A stretch of 64,000 nt of DNA, taken from NCBI RefSeq assembly GCF_029837695.1, contig NZ_JAOEEA010000009.1:124001-188000 (forward strand). The letters are read 5' to 3'. Positions 43,795 to 52,180 of this stretch are shown piece by piece; position 1 is the stretch's first letter, and each line of letters opens with the position of its first letter. The notes beneath the pieces are model-generated. The model saw only the letters and a list, made by a program, of their open reading frames with translations, ran no database searches and was not told where the DNA came from. The position numbers and the translations under genes are program-made. The stretch comes from Pseudomonas sp. GD04019 (GTDB lineage: Bacteria > Pseudomonadota > Gammaproteobacteria > Pseudomonadales > Pseudomonadaceae).

Positions 43795-44447
43795 TGGCCC
43801 TGGCAATCTTCGATCTCGACGAGACCCTGATCCACGGCGACTGCGCCTCGCTCTGGGCCCAGCACATGGCCGATATCCAGTGGGTCGACCGCGACTCCTT
43901 CGTGCCGCGCGAGCAGGAACTGATGGCACTCTACTCCCAGGGCAAGCTGGCGATGGAGGACTACATGACCTTCACCCTGGCGCCGCTGGTGGGGCGCACG
44001 CCGGAGGAAGTCGAGTTCGTCGTCGGCCCCTTCGTCGAGGACGTGATCGAGCCGATCATCTTCAGCGACGCCATGCGTTGCCTGGCCGCCCATCGCGCCG
44101 CCGGCGACCGCCTGCTGGTGATCTCGGCCTCGGCGCACTTCCTGGTCAGCGCCATTGCCGAACGCCTGGGCATCGAGGAAGTGCTGGCTATCGACTGCGA
44201 GCAGCAGCACGGCGGTTACAGCGGCAACACCGTCGGCGTGCTGACCTACCGCGAGGGCAAGGTCACCCGCCTGCAGGCCTGGCTGGAAGCCGAGGGCGAA
44301 TCACTGGACGGCGCGCACTTCTACTCCGACTCGCGCAATGACCTGCCGCTGTTGCAGCAGGTGCCGCACGCCCATGCGGTCAATCCGGACCCAACCCTGC
44401 GCGAGCATGCCAAACGGGCTGGCTGGGAAATTCTGCACTGGCGCTGA
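43794..44447 (+). CDS. HAD-IB family phosphatase
   Basis: 217 residues from the ATG at 43794, which overlaps the ATPase stop. Motif I FDLDETL with D7 and D9, motif II serine in VISASAHF, motif III/IV GKVTRL...YSDSRNDLPLL. It resembles SerB/CicA-type phosphomonoesterases. In the operon it could remove phosphate after the phosphodiesterase has acted. Last gene of the operon. Confidence 0.88.
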   Translation: MALAIFDLDETLIHGDCASLWAQHMADIQWVDRDSFVPREQELMALYSQGKLAMEDYMTFTLAPLVGRTPEEVEFVVGPFVEDVIEPIIFSDAMRCLAAHRAAGDRLLVISASAHFLVSAIAERLGIEEVLAIDCEQQHGGYSGNTVGVLTYREGKVTRLQAWLEAEGESLDGAHFYSDSRNDLPLLQQVPHAHAVNPDPTLREHAKRAGWEILHWR

Positions 44448-44503
44448 GAACAGCACGGCTGCGGCGGCTATGCTGGCGCCCTTCTCCAGCCAGGGAACCC
44501 ACG

Positions 44504-44893
44504 ATGAGAACCGCGCTATTCGCCATCGGCCTGCTGTCCGCCTCGCCGCTGCTGGCGCAGGACTTCGTCTGCCCCGCTAGCCCGCAGTCGGCCTCTGCCG
44601 ACTGGCAGGCATTTCCGATAGCCACGAGCCAACCACCGAGCCGTGCGCAGGCCGAACGTATCGAACTGTATGGCGGCGACCCACGCCTGGGCGCGCGCGC
44701 CATCGCCGATGACGCCAGCGGGCAGGTAGGCGTAGCGCCGCTGACCTGGACGTTGGCCGGCCAGCCGCTGTTCATGGTCTGCATCTATGCCGGCAGCGAA
44801 CGGCGCCTGATGCGCGCGCTGCCCGCCGGCTTGAGTCACTGCCGGGCCAACAACGAGTTCGAGGACCTGCACCTGCAGCTGGAATGCCGCTAG
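44504..44893 (+). CDS. Small exported hypothetical protein
   Basis: 129 residues with signal peptide MRTALFAIGLLSASPLLAQ|DFVCPASPQ. Cysteines near both ends (FVCPAS; HCRANN; LECR) suggest disulphides in the periplasm. The layout C-P...-Y-G-G-D-P...-C resembles STY0301-type proteins, an uncertain match. Overlaps the end of the convergent quinone-reductase gene by four bases. Confidence 0.7.
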   Translation: MRTALFAIGLLSASPLLAQDFVCPASPQSASADWQAFPIATSQPPSRAQAERIELYGGDPRLGARAIADDASGQVGVAPLTWTLAGQPLFMVCIYAGSERRLMRALPAGLSHCRANNEFEDLHLQLECR

Positions 44894-45852
44894 GCGATGC
44901 TCTCGTCGACCAGCAGCACCAGCTTCCCCGCCACCCGATTGGCGGCCAGCTCGGCGAACGCCACCTCCGCATCCTTGGCCGCATAGGCCCGCTCCAGCTG
45001 CGGCTTCAGCCTGCCCTCGGCGAACAGCGGCCAGACCTGGCGCTGCAGATCGGCCATCAGCTCGGCCTTGAACTGCTCGTCACGGTTGCGCAGGGTCGAG
45101 CCGGTCAGCTGGATGCGCTTGCCCAGCAGCAGCGCCATGTCCAGCTGCGCCTTGGTGCCGCCCATCAGACCGATGTTCACCCAGCGCCCATCACGCGCCA
45201 GCAACTGCAGATTGAGCTCGGCGTAGCTGGCGCCCACCGGGTCGAGAATCACATCGAACGGGCCGAGGTCGCGCAGGCTCTCCAGCGCCTCGCCGCGAAT
45301 CGCGCCGCCTTGGGCGCCAAGGCCCTCGCAGTAGGCCAGGCGCTCCGCCGAGCCGACACTGACCCAGCACGGATTGCCGAAGGCCTTGCACAGCTGGATC
45401 GCCGCCGAACCCACGCCGCTGGCGCCGGCATGCAGCAGCACCTTCTCGCCAGGCTGGAGCGCGGCCAGCTGGAACAGGTTGAGCCAGGCAGTGGCATACA
45501 CCTCCGGCAACGCCGCGGCCTCGGCCAGGGACAGCCCTTCCGGCACCGGCAGCACATGGCGTGCATCCACCACCACCTCCTCGGCCATGCCGCCGCCGGC
45601 CAGCAGCGCGCAGACCCGCTCGCCGACTTGCCACTGACTGCCGGGCCCGACTTCGGCGATCACCCCGGAACACTCCAGGCCGAGGATATCGCTGGCCCCT
45701 GGCGGCGGCGGGTAATGCCCGGCGCGTTGCAGCAGGTCGGCACGATTGAGCCCCGCCGCGGCCACCTGGATGCGGACCTGGCCCACATCGCAGACCGGAG
45801 AGGCGCGCTCGGCCCAGTCCAACTGCCCCTCGACGCCTTGCAATGCCTTCAT
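44890..45852 (-). CDS. NAD(P)H:quinone oxidoreductase (zinc-free MDR, QOR/PIG3 type)
   Basis: 320 residues from MKALQGVEGQLDWAE. GroES-like N-terminal half with AGLNRADLLQRAGHYPPPPGASDILGLECSG, then the Rossmann motif HAGASGVGSAAIQLCKAFG and DPVGASYAELNLQLLARDGRWVNIGLMGG. The zinc ligands of alcohol dehydrogenases are missing, as expected in PIG3/QOR-type enzymes, which reduce quinones with NADPH. The frame continues open upstream antisense to prc, but that is not coding. Divergent from prc. Confidence 0.92.
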   Translation of the reverse strand: MKALQGVEGQLDWAERASPVCDVGQVRIQVAAAGLNRADLLQRAGHYPPPPGASDILGLECSGVIAEVGPGSQWQVGERVCALLAGGGMAEEVVVDARHVLPVPEGLSLAEAAALPEVYATAWLNLFQLAALQPGEKVLLHAGASGVGSAAIQLCKAFGNPCWVSVGSAERLAYCEGLGAQGGAIRGEALESLRDLGPFDVILDPVGASYAELNLQLLARDGRWVNIGLMGGTKAQLDMALLLGKRIQLTGSTLRNRDEQFKAELMADLQRQVWPLFAEGRLKPQLERAYAAKDAEVAFAELAANRVAGKLVLLVDESIA

Positions 45853-45875
45853 GCTGCCTCCATAGTGAGTGAGAC

Positions 45876-45915
45876 CCCGGCATAGACAGCACGCGGCTTT
45901 GCGCCTGATGCCGGG
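45876..45915. promoter_or_regulatory. Inverted repeat in the prc / quinone-reductase divergent region
   Basis: CCCGGCAT at 45876-45883 pairs with ATGCCGGG at 45908-45915, followed by CTTTTGCATTTT. It lies between divergent genes; a role as operator or leader hairpin is possible but not shown. Confidence 0.35.
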
Positions 45916-46005
45916 CTTTTGCATTTTGCCGCCGGGATAGATGGAACCCGGCGCTCTACCAGACGGCCTAATATGCGTTATCACCTGCCTTCGCGTCGAA
46001 CCAAC

Positions 46006-48084
46006 ATGCAGCGTTTCCTTCCCGCAACAGCCCTGGCCTTGCTTCTCGGTCTGCACGCCCTGCCCGCCGCCGCCAAGGCCGCCGCGGAGAACTGGGCCTA
46101 CCTGCAACCGGACCGCGAGCAGGTGATCGCCAGCCTCAACGTGGTCGAGCTGCTCAAGCGCCATCACTACAACAAGCCGCCGCTCAACGACGAGCGCTCG
46201 GCGAAGATCTACGACGGCTACCTGAAGATGCTCGACCCCGCGCGCAGCTACTTCACCGCCGCCGACATCGCCCAGTTCGATCGCTGGAAGGGCAAGTTCG
46301 ACGACCTGCTCAAGAGCGGCGACCTGGAGCCCGGCTTCATCATCTATCGCACCTACCTGCAGCGCGCCGAGGAACGCCTCGACCACGCCCAGGCCCTGCT
46401 CGAAGCGGGCGTCGACAAGTTCGACTTCAGCGTCGACGAGAGCCTGCTGGTGGACCGCGAGAAGGCACCCTGGGCCAAGGACAAGGCGGAGCTGGACGAC
46501 CTCTGGCGCAAGCGCGTGAAGGACGAGGTTCTGCGCCTGAAGATCGCCGGCAAGGAACCCAAGGACATCCAGGAGCTGCTGCTCAAGCGCTATAAGAACC
46601 AACGCAAGCGCCTTGAGCAGACCCGTGGCGAAGACGTGTTCCAGGCCTACATCAACGCCTTCGCGCAGACCTACGACCCGCATACCAACTATCTCTCCCC
46701 GGACAACGCGGAGAACTTCGACATCAACATGAGCCTGTCGCTGGAAGGCATCGGCGCCGTGCTGCAGACCGACAACGAATACGTCAAGGTCGTGCGCCTG
46801 GTACCGGCCGGGCCGGCCGAGAAGAGCAAGCAGATCGTGCCCGCCGACAAGATCGTGGGCGTGGCCCAGGGCGACAAGGAAATGGTCGACGTGATCGGCT
46901 GGCGCCTGGACGAAGTGGTCAAGCTGATCCGCGGGCCCAAGGGCTCCAAGGTGCGCCTGGAAGTGATCCCGGCCAGCAACGCGCCGAGCGACCAGACCAG
47001 CAAGGTGGTCACCATCGTGCGCGAGGCGGTCAAGCTGGAGGAGCAGGCCGCGCAGAAGTCGGTGCTCAAGCTGCAGCACGAGGGCCGCGAGTACAAGCTC
47101 GGGGTGATCAAGATCCCGGCCTTCTACCTCGACTTCAAGGCCTACCGCGCCCAGGATCCCAACTACAAGAGCACCACCCGCGACGTGAAGCGCCTGCTGG
47201 GCGAGCTGAAAAAGGACAAGGTCGACGGCGTGGTCATCGACCTGCGTGACAACGGCGGCGGCTCCCTGCAGGAAGCCACAGAGCTGACCGGCCTGTTCAT
47301 CGACCAGGGCCCGACCGTGCTGGTGCGCAACAGCGACGGCCGCGTCGACGTGCTGGCCGACGAGGAGCCGGGCGTGTTCTACGACGGCCCGCTGGCCGTG
47401 CTGGTGGACCGCCTCTCGGCCTCGGCCTCGGAGATCTTCGCCGGCGCCATGCAGGACTACCACCGCGCGCTGATCCTCGGCGGGCAGACCTTCGGCAAGG
47501 GCACGGTGCAGACTATCCAGCCGCTCAACCATGGCGAGCTGAAGCTGACCCTGGCCAAGTTCTACCGTGTCTCCGGGCAGAGCACCCAGCACCAGGGCGT
47601 ACTGCCGGACATCGCCTACCCGGACATCGTCGACACCCAGGAAATCGGCGAGAGCGCCCTGCCCGAGGCCATGCCGTGGGACAGCATCAACCCGGCGCTG
47701 AAACCGGATAGCAACCCGTACAAGCCGTTCCTCGCCGAGCTGAAGTCGCGCCACGAGTCGCGCACCGCAGGCAATCCGGACTTCGTCTTCACCCGCGAGC
47801 GCCTGTCGCTGGCGCAGAAGCTGATGGCCGAGACCAGCGTCAGCCTCAACGAGCAGGCGCGCCGCGCCCAGCACGCCGACATCGAGGCCAAGCAGCTGGC
47901 CCTGGAAAACACCAAGCGCAAGGCCAAGGGCGAGGAGCTGCTCAAGGAGATCAAGGAAGAGGACGAAGACGCCGCGCCGGTCGAGCCCGAGAAGACCAAG
48001 CCGGAAGACGACGCCTACCTGACCGAGAGCGGGCGCATCCTGCTCGACTACCTCGGCCTGGAAGCCACCCTGGCCAAGCACTGA
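46006..48084 (+). CDS. prc: Carboxy-terminal processing protease Prc/Tsp
   Basis: 692 residues from MQRFLPATALALLLGLHALPAAAKA, a signal peptide; an ATG at 45973 would add 11 residues and cannot be excluded. Order: N-terminal helical domain, PDZ around EGIGAVLQTDNEYVKVVRLVPAGPA, S41 protease with S473 (LSASASEIFAG) and K498 (TFGKGTVQ), and a Lys/Glu-rich C-terminal region. It degrades periplasmic proteins by their C-termini. In P. aeruginosa the homologue (AlgO/Prc) influences alginate by cleaving mutant MucA. Terminator follows at 48127. Confidence 0.94.
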   Translation: MQRFLPATALALLLGLHALPAAAKAAAENWAYLQPDREQVIASLNVVELLKRHHYNKPPLNDERSAKIYDGYLKMLDPARSYFTAADIAQFDRWKGKFDDLLKSGDLEPGFIIYRTYLQRAEERLDHAQALLEAGVDKFDFSVDESLLVDREKAPWAKDKAELDDLWRKRVKDEVLRLKIAGKEPKDIQELLLKRYKNQRKRLEQTRGEDVFQAYINAFAQTYDPHTNYLSPDNAENFDINMSLSLEGIGAVLQTDNEYVKVVRLVPAGPAEKSKQIVPADKIVGVAQGDKEMVDVIGWRLDEVVKLIRGPKGSKVRLEVIPASNAPSDQTSKVVTIVREAVKLEEQAAQKSVLKLQHEGREYKLGVIKIPAFYLDFKAYRAQDPNYKSTTRDVKRLLGELKKDKVDGVVIDLRDNGGGSLQEATELTGLFIDQGPTVLVRNSDGRVDVLADEEPGVFYDGPLAVLVDRLSASASEIFAGAMQDYHRALILGGQTFGKGTVQTIQPLNHGELKLTLAKFYRVSGQSTQHQGVLPDIAYPDIVDTQEIGESALPEAMPWDSINPALKPDSNPYKPFLAELKSRHESRTAGNPDFVFTRERLSLAQKLMAETSVSLNEQARRAQHADIEAKQLALENTKRKAKGEELLKEIKEEDEDAAPVEPEKTKPEDDAYLTESGRILLDYLGLEATLAKH

Positions 48085-48126
48085 CCCAGGCGTAATCAAA
48101 CAGTCATCGTTCTGTCGTGAAATAAG

Positions 48127-48156
48127 GGGCCGGTAGCGATACCGGCCCTTTTCTTT
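48127..48156 (+). terminator. Rho-independent terminator after prc
   Basis: GGGCCGGT-AGCGAT-ACCGGCCC stem followed by TTTTCTTTTC, 43 bases past the prc stop. Confidence 0.88.
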
Positions 48157-48178
48157 TCTGGCAGACCGAGACACCTCC

Positions 48179-49939
48179 ATGACCGTCACCGAGCAGTTGA
48201 GCGCGCTGGAATCCATCCTCGCTCACGGCGACCTTCACAGCCTGTTCCAGCCCATCGTCAGCCTGTCCGAGCGGCGCATTCTCGGCTATGAGGCACTGAC
48301 CCGCGGCCCTTCCAACAGCTCGCTGCACGCCCCCCTGGCGCTGTTCAGCGTAGCGCGCAATGTCGGTCGTCTGAGCGAACTCGAACTGCTGGCACGCAAG
48401 AGCGCCTGCCGCCGCTTCCGCGACCAGCAGCTGGGCGGCAAGCTGTTCCTCAACGTCTCCCCGGAGTCGCTACTAGAGCCCAGCCACCAGCCCGGCCGCA
48501 CCCTCAAGCTGCTGCAGGACTTCGGCATCCCGCCGGATCAGGTGGTGATCGAGCTGACCGAGCAGGCGCCGATCGATGACTTCCAGCTGCTCGACACCGC
48601 ACTGCACCACTACCGCGCCATGGGCTTCTCCATCGCCCTCGACGATCTCGGAGCCGGCTATTCCAGCCTGCGCCTGTGGTCCGAGCTGCGCCCCGACTAC
48701 GTGAAGATCGACCGCCACTTCATCGACGGCATCCACCAGGACGCCGTGAAGCGCGAGTTCGTCGACTCGATCCTGAAGATGGCCAAGGCCTCTCGCGCCC
48801 AGGTGATCGCCGAGGGCATCGAGCTGGTGGAGGAACTGGCGACTCTGATCGAGATGGGCGTCGACCTGGTCCAGGGCTACCTGCTGTGCCGTCCCCAGGA
48901 GCAACCGCCACGCGATGCGCAGAAGCTGCTGCCGCGCCTGGAAAGCGTGGCGCCCTCTCTGGGTGAGGACAGCGCTGATCTCTCCGCGCTGCTCAACGAG
49001 CAGCCCGCGGTCGCCCAGGACACCGCCATCGCCGTGGTGCTGGAGGCCTTCCGCGCCCAGGCCAATCTCAACTCCCTGGCGGTGCTGGACAGCCAGGGAC
49101 AGCCGGTCGGCATCGTCCATCGCCACTCGCTGTCCGATGCCCTGCTCAAGCCCTTCGCCACCGACCTGTTCGCGCGCAAACCGATCAGCCGACTGATGAG
49201 CACGGACTTCCTCGCCGTGGACGTCGGCCAGTCGCTGCAGCAGGTCAGCCGCCTGCTCACCAGCCGCGCACGCCAGCGCATGGAAGAGGACTTCATCATC
49301 ACCCAGCAGGGTCGCTATCGCGGCCTGGGCCGGGTGATCGACGTGCTCAAGCTGATCACCGAGCTGAAGATCCAGCAGGCCCGCCACGCCAACCCGCTGA
49401 CCCTGCTGCCGGGCAACGTGCCGATCCAGCAGTGCCTCGGCCGCCTGTTGCAGCAAGGCCGCGAGGCGGTGGTGTGCTACGTGGATATCGATAGCTTCAA
49501 GCCATTCAACGACCTCTATGGCTACGCCCGCGGCGACGAGATACTGCTGTGCCTGGCGCAATGCCTGAATGAGCGGGTCGACCCCAGTCGCGACTTCGTC
49601 GGCCATATCGGTGGCGACGATTTTCTGCTGGTGCTCGGCCCGGGCAACTGGCGCGAGCGGCTCAACCAGCTGCTGGAGGATTTCCAGGCCCAGTGTCGGC
49701 GTTTCTACCGCGAGGAACACCTGCAGGCCGGCTGCTTCGTCAGCCACAACCGCCAGGGCAAGCGCGAGGAGTTCCCCCTGCTGTCACTGTCGATCGGCGT
49801 GGTGCATCTGCATCCACAAAGTTGCCCGCAACTGGACGCCAGCCAACTGGCCGGTCTGGCCTCGGAGGCCAAGCGTCACGCCAAGGCGGTGCCGGGCTAC
49901 AGCCTGCACATCCTCGACACGCTCAGCCTCTCGGCCTGA
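48179..49939 (+). CDS. EAL-CBS-GGDEF domain protein (c-di-GMP related)
   Basis: 586 residues, no membrane segment. EAL domain at 1-245 with EAL at 38-40 and the catalytic set intact (NVSPES, ELTEQ, LDDLGAGYSS, VKIDRHF, AEGIE). A CBS pair lies at about 265-405 (SLAVLDSQGQPVGIVHRHSL; GRYRGLGRVIDVL). The C-terminal GGDEF-type domain has GGDDF at 478-482 instead of GGDEF. It is likely a phosphodiesterase whose CBS domains sense nucleotides; cyclase activity is uncertain. Syntenic with P. aeruginosa, which has the same domain order next to prc. Confidence 0.92.
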   Translation: MTVTEQLSALESILAHGDLHSLFQPIVSLSERRILGYEALTRGPSNSSLHAPLALFSVARNVGRLSELELLARKSACRRFRDQQLGGKLFLNVSPESLLEPSHQPGRTLKLLQDFGIPPDQVVIELTEQAPIDDFQLLDTALHHYRAMGFSIALDDLGAGYSSLRLWSELRPDYVKIDRHFIDGIHQDAVKREFVDSILKMAKASRAQVIAEGIELVEELATLIEMGVDLVQGYLLCRPQEQPPRDAQKLLPRLESVAPSLGEDSADLSALLNEQPAVAQDTAIAVVLEAFRAQANLNSLAVLDSQGQPVGIVHRHSLSDALLKPFATDLFARKPISRLMSTDFLAVDVGQSLQQVSRLLTSRARQRMEEDFIITQQGRYRGLGRVIDVLKLITELKIQQARHANPLTLLPGNVPIQQCLGRLLQQGREAVVCYVDIDSFKPFNDLYGYARGDEILLCLAQCLNERVDPSRDFVGHIGGDDFLLVLGPGNWRERLNQLLEDFQAQCRRFYREEHLQAGCFVSHNRQGKREEFPLLSLSIGVVHLHPQSCPQLDASQLAGLASEAKRHAKAVPGYSLHILDTLSLSA

Positions 49940-50402
49940 AACCCAGTTCTTCGGCGCGCCGGGCGTAGCGCTCGGCCTGCAGCGCATCCGCCGCCAGACC
50001 GGGCCCGCCATCGCGATAGAGCTGGGACAGGCGCTGCGCCGCCAGCGGATGGGCGAGCGCTGCGGCTCGCTCCCACCAACGTGCCGCCTCGGACGCATCC
50101 GGGGCCTGGCGACTGTCGCCGGTGAGGTATTGCACGCCGAGCTGATAGGCCGCCTTGCCATCACCACCCTCGGCGGCCAGGCGCAGCAGACGCAGGCCCT
50201 CCTCACGCGCGCCGAAGCCCTGGCCACGAAACAGCAGCAGATGCCCGTAGAAGCTTTGCGCCGACGTATCCCCGAGCGCGGCCATGCGTGCGAACTGGCC
50301 CTGCATCCAGTTCCAGGCACGCGGCTGCTGCATCAGCCAGCGCCAGTGGAACAGGCGCCGCGCTGCCCAGTAGCCCAGGCGTGCGCGCAGTCGCCAGAGC
50401 AT
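49923..50402 (-). CDS. Sel1-like repeat protein
   Basis: 159 residues from the ATG at 50402. After a basic/aromatic N-terminus (RLGYWAARRLFHWRWLMQQP) come Sel1/TPR-like helical repeats (AQSFYGHLLLFRGQGFGAREEGLRLLRLAAEGGDGKAAYQLGVQYL; ASEAARWWERAAALAHPLAAQRL). Such repeats bind proteins. Start overlaps the preceding stop (TGATG), and its 3' end overlaps the convergent c-di-GMP gene by 17 bases. Confidence 0.82.
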   Translation of the reverse strand: MLWRLRARLGYWAARRLFHWRWLMQQPRAWNWMQGQFARMAALGDTSAQSFYGHLLLFRGQGFGAREEGLRLLRLAAEGGDGKAAYQLGVQYLTGDSRQAPDASEAARWWERAAALAHPLAAQRLSQLYRDGGPGLAADALQAERYARRAEELGFRPRG

Positions 50403-50767
50403 CAGGGCTCCTCGGGGTAGCTGAACTCGAAGACCCGCGCCACTTCGGCCGCGTGCCAGGAGGCAGCGGCGATGCCGTCGGAGGGACCGGAGAAACGTCC
50501 GAGGCGGTTCACGCATTCGAAGAAGCCGGTGCGCGGCAGGCGGCTGGCACCCTGGCTGATCACCAGCGCGCTGCGCAGGGGCCGCTCGGCACGGGCATCG
50601 AGGGCGGCCAGATGCTCCAGGGCGGCGGTCAGGGTCTGCATGGCCGGGCTCGGCAGCTGCAGGCGCTCGACCAGCGCACGGTAGGTCAGCAGATGGCGCT
50701 GGCGCCGCGCATCCTCCAGTTCGCCGAGCAAGGCCTGCCAGTGTTGCCGATGGATACGCACACTCAA
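50402..50767 (-). CDS. Hypothetical protein in an XRE-regulator operon
   Basis: 121 residues if it starts at the TTG at 50767, which overlaps the regulator's stop (TTGA); a GTG at 50761 is an alternative. The helical N-terminal half (HRQHWQALLGELEDARRQRHLLTYRALVERL) resembles a small domain found in conserved Pseudomonas proteins. The end is FFECVNRLGRFSGPSDGIAAASWHAAEVARVFEF. I cannot name its family. It is flanked by the XRE gene and the Sel1 gene with overlapping stops and starts. Confidence 0.7.
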   Translation of the reverse strand: MSVRIHRQHWQALLGELEDARRQRHLLTYRALVERLQLPSPAMQTLTAALEHLAALDARAERPLRSALVISQGASRLPRTGFFECVNRLGRFSGPSDGIAAASWHAAEVARVFEFSYPEEP

Positions 50768-51087
50768 GACGACTGCTCCCAGTCGCTCACGCCCAGCACC
50801 CGCCCCAGCGAACGAAGGATGGCGCCGTCCGGCGCACGCTCGCCGGTTTCGAACAGATTCAGATAATGCGGGCTGATGCCCACCGCACGCGCCAGATCGG
50901 CCTGGGACATGCCCTTGGCCTCGCGCAGGCTGGCCAGCTGATCGAGCCCGGAGCCGGTGGTCGCCGGCGCGGCGCTGGCGACGGATGCGGAGGCCTGGCC
51001 GGCAGCCTTGAGCAGGGCCTGGTATTCGGCCCAGGGCAACACGGCGTACTCCGCCTCGCCATCGCGCGTGATCACTTGCACACTCAT
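50764..51087 (-). CDS. XRE-type helix-turn-helix regulator
   Basis: 107 residues from the ATG at 51087 (GGAGAG five bases before). The N-terminal 30 residues (VQVITRDGEAEYAVLPWAEYQALLKAAG) resemble the start of Phd/YefM-type antitoxins. After an Ala/Thr-rich linker comes the XRE HTH (LASLREAKGMSQADLARAVGISPHYLNLFETGERAPDGAILRSLGRVL). It probably represses its own operon with the two following genes. Target unknown. Confidence 0.86.
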   Translation of the reverse strand: MSVQVITRDGEAEYAVLPWAEYQALLKAAGQASASVASAAPATTGSGLDQLASLREAKGMSQADLARAVGISPHYLNLFETGERAPDGAILRSLGRVLGVSDWEQSS

Positions 51088-51392
51088 ACAACTCTCCGTG
51101 GACCGCAGTGCCGAAACGCTCGGCACCTCCCTTCAGGCGCTCATGTTAACCGCCCGGTTGCCCCAAGAGCGTGACCTATACTGACCCAGCAGACAAGAGT
51201 CGGCGCCATCATGCTTGCGCGAATGCCGGGGCAATTTGCATGCAGTTCACAGCTGCAGCTGATGGCGGTAGATATGTGGCTTCGGGCAGCGAGATACGGA
51301 CCGCAGTGTGGCCATCGCCAATGCGATCAGGACCAGTGCCCCAAGAGAGCGCGAGCGGCATTGCGCCAGCATGCGCGATGATCGCGCGCTCG
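51088..51392. other. Intergenic stretch without a recognisable gene
   Basis: 305 bases. Short open frames on both strands lack ribosome sites and family resemblance. CGAAACGCTCGG-type short inversions are present near 51110, but nothing I would call a promoter, RNA or repeat with confidence. Confidence 0.4.
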
Positions 51393-51827
51393 TTACTCGA
51401 CGCGCTTTTCGTCCGGCGCCGGTAACGCCTCGACCCGACGCAGCACCTCGGGCGCCTGGGCATCGCGCCAGACTCGATAAGCCTGCAGTTCCGTCTCCCA
51501 GGTGCGCAGCACCCACGCCAGCACCGCCAGATCGTCCAGCAGGCCGACGCCCAGCAGCCAGTCCGGCACCATGTCCAGTGGCATCAGGAAGTACACCAGT
51601 GCGGCGACCACAGCCACCAGCGCCTGGCTGCCGATGGCGCGGTACTCCCCACGCCACCAGGCCGCACACAGCCCCTGCAGCAATTTCAGATCGCCACGCA
51701 GGCGGGCGAAACGGGCGCCGCCTTCGCCCTTGCGGGTCACCGCCAGCAGCAACGCGGGTAGTCGACCACCGGCCAACACGCGCTGTGCGAGCCTGAGGTA
51801 ACGCATGGAATTGAAAGGGGGATTCAT
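51393..51827 (-). CDS. DUF1232 (YkvA-like) membrane protein
   Basis: 144 residues from the ATG at 51827 with GGAGG six bases before. The DUF1232 signature is visible: VAALVYFLMPLDMVPDWLLGVGLLDDLAVLAWVLR. Two membrane segments. Function unknown. The gene is preceded by a DnaA-box/palindrome region. Confidence 0.85.
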   Translation of the reverse strand: MNPPFNSMRYLRLAQRVLAGGRLPALLLAVTRKGEGGARFARLRGDLKLLQGLCAAWWRGEYRAIGSQALVAVVAALVYFLMPLDMVPDWLLGVGLLDDLAVLAWVLRTWETELQAYRVWRDAQAPEVLRRVEALPAPDEKRVE

Positions 51828-51870
51828 GGCCAACCTCCGCGATGACGCATGCCTGCTGGGCTCTGCCTGG

Positions 51871-51985
51871 TTATCCACCGAAGCTGTGGATAACCCTGTG
51901 AACAGTTGTTTGATGATTCGATCAAACGCCCGTACCACGGGGCTTCTCCACAGATCGGGTGTTTTTTGCTCATGAGCAAAAAACA
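51871..51985. other. DnaA-box pair and two palindromes in a 353-base intergenic region
   Basis: TTATCCACC at 51871-51879 and TGTGGATAA at 51885-51893 are inverted DnaA-type boxes, the second matching TTATCCACA exactly in reverse; TTCTCCACA at 51944-51952 is a weaker copy. GTTTGAT/ATCAAAC at 51908-51914 and 51921-51927 form an inverted repeat. A perfect 26-base palindrome runs 51960-51985 (half TGTTTTTTGCTCA). The remainder of 51828-52180 holds only the FKBP terminator. Confidence 0.6.
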
Positions 51986-52138
51986 ATATAAATCAGCCAG
52001 TTACGATACGAGCATTGCTCAGGAAAGGCGTAACGGGCTTGCCAAGTATGGTAACCGGCGCAATGTGCATAACCGTAACACCACACGCGGCGTTACCCTC
52101 GTTCAGACCGATAGGTCGCCTGCCGGTTCGGCAAAAGA

Positions 52139-52163
52139 AAACGCCCCGGCAAGCGGGGCGTTC
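52139..52163 (-). terminator. Terminator of the FKBP isomerase gene
   Basis: On the minus strand AACGCCCCGC-TTGC-CGGGGCGTTTTC: strong GC stem with a T-rich tail, 18 bases after the stop. Confidence 0.88.
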
Positions 52164-52180
52164 TCTGTCACCGAGGACTG

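Noticed and set aside
51171..51463. Short overlapping open frames on both strands between the XRE and DUF1232 genes.
   Set aside because: No ribosome site, no recognisable domain and no codon bias difference; treated as non-coding.
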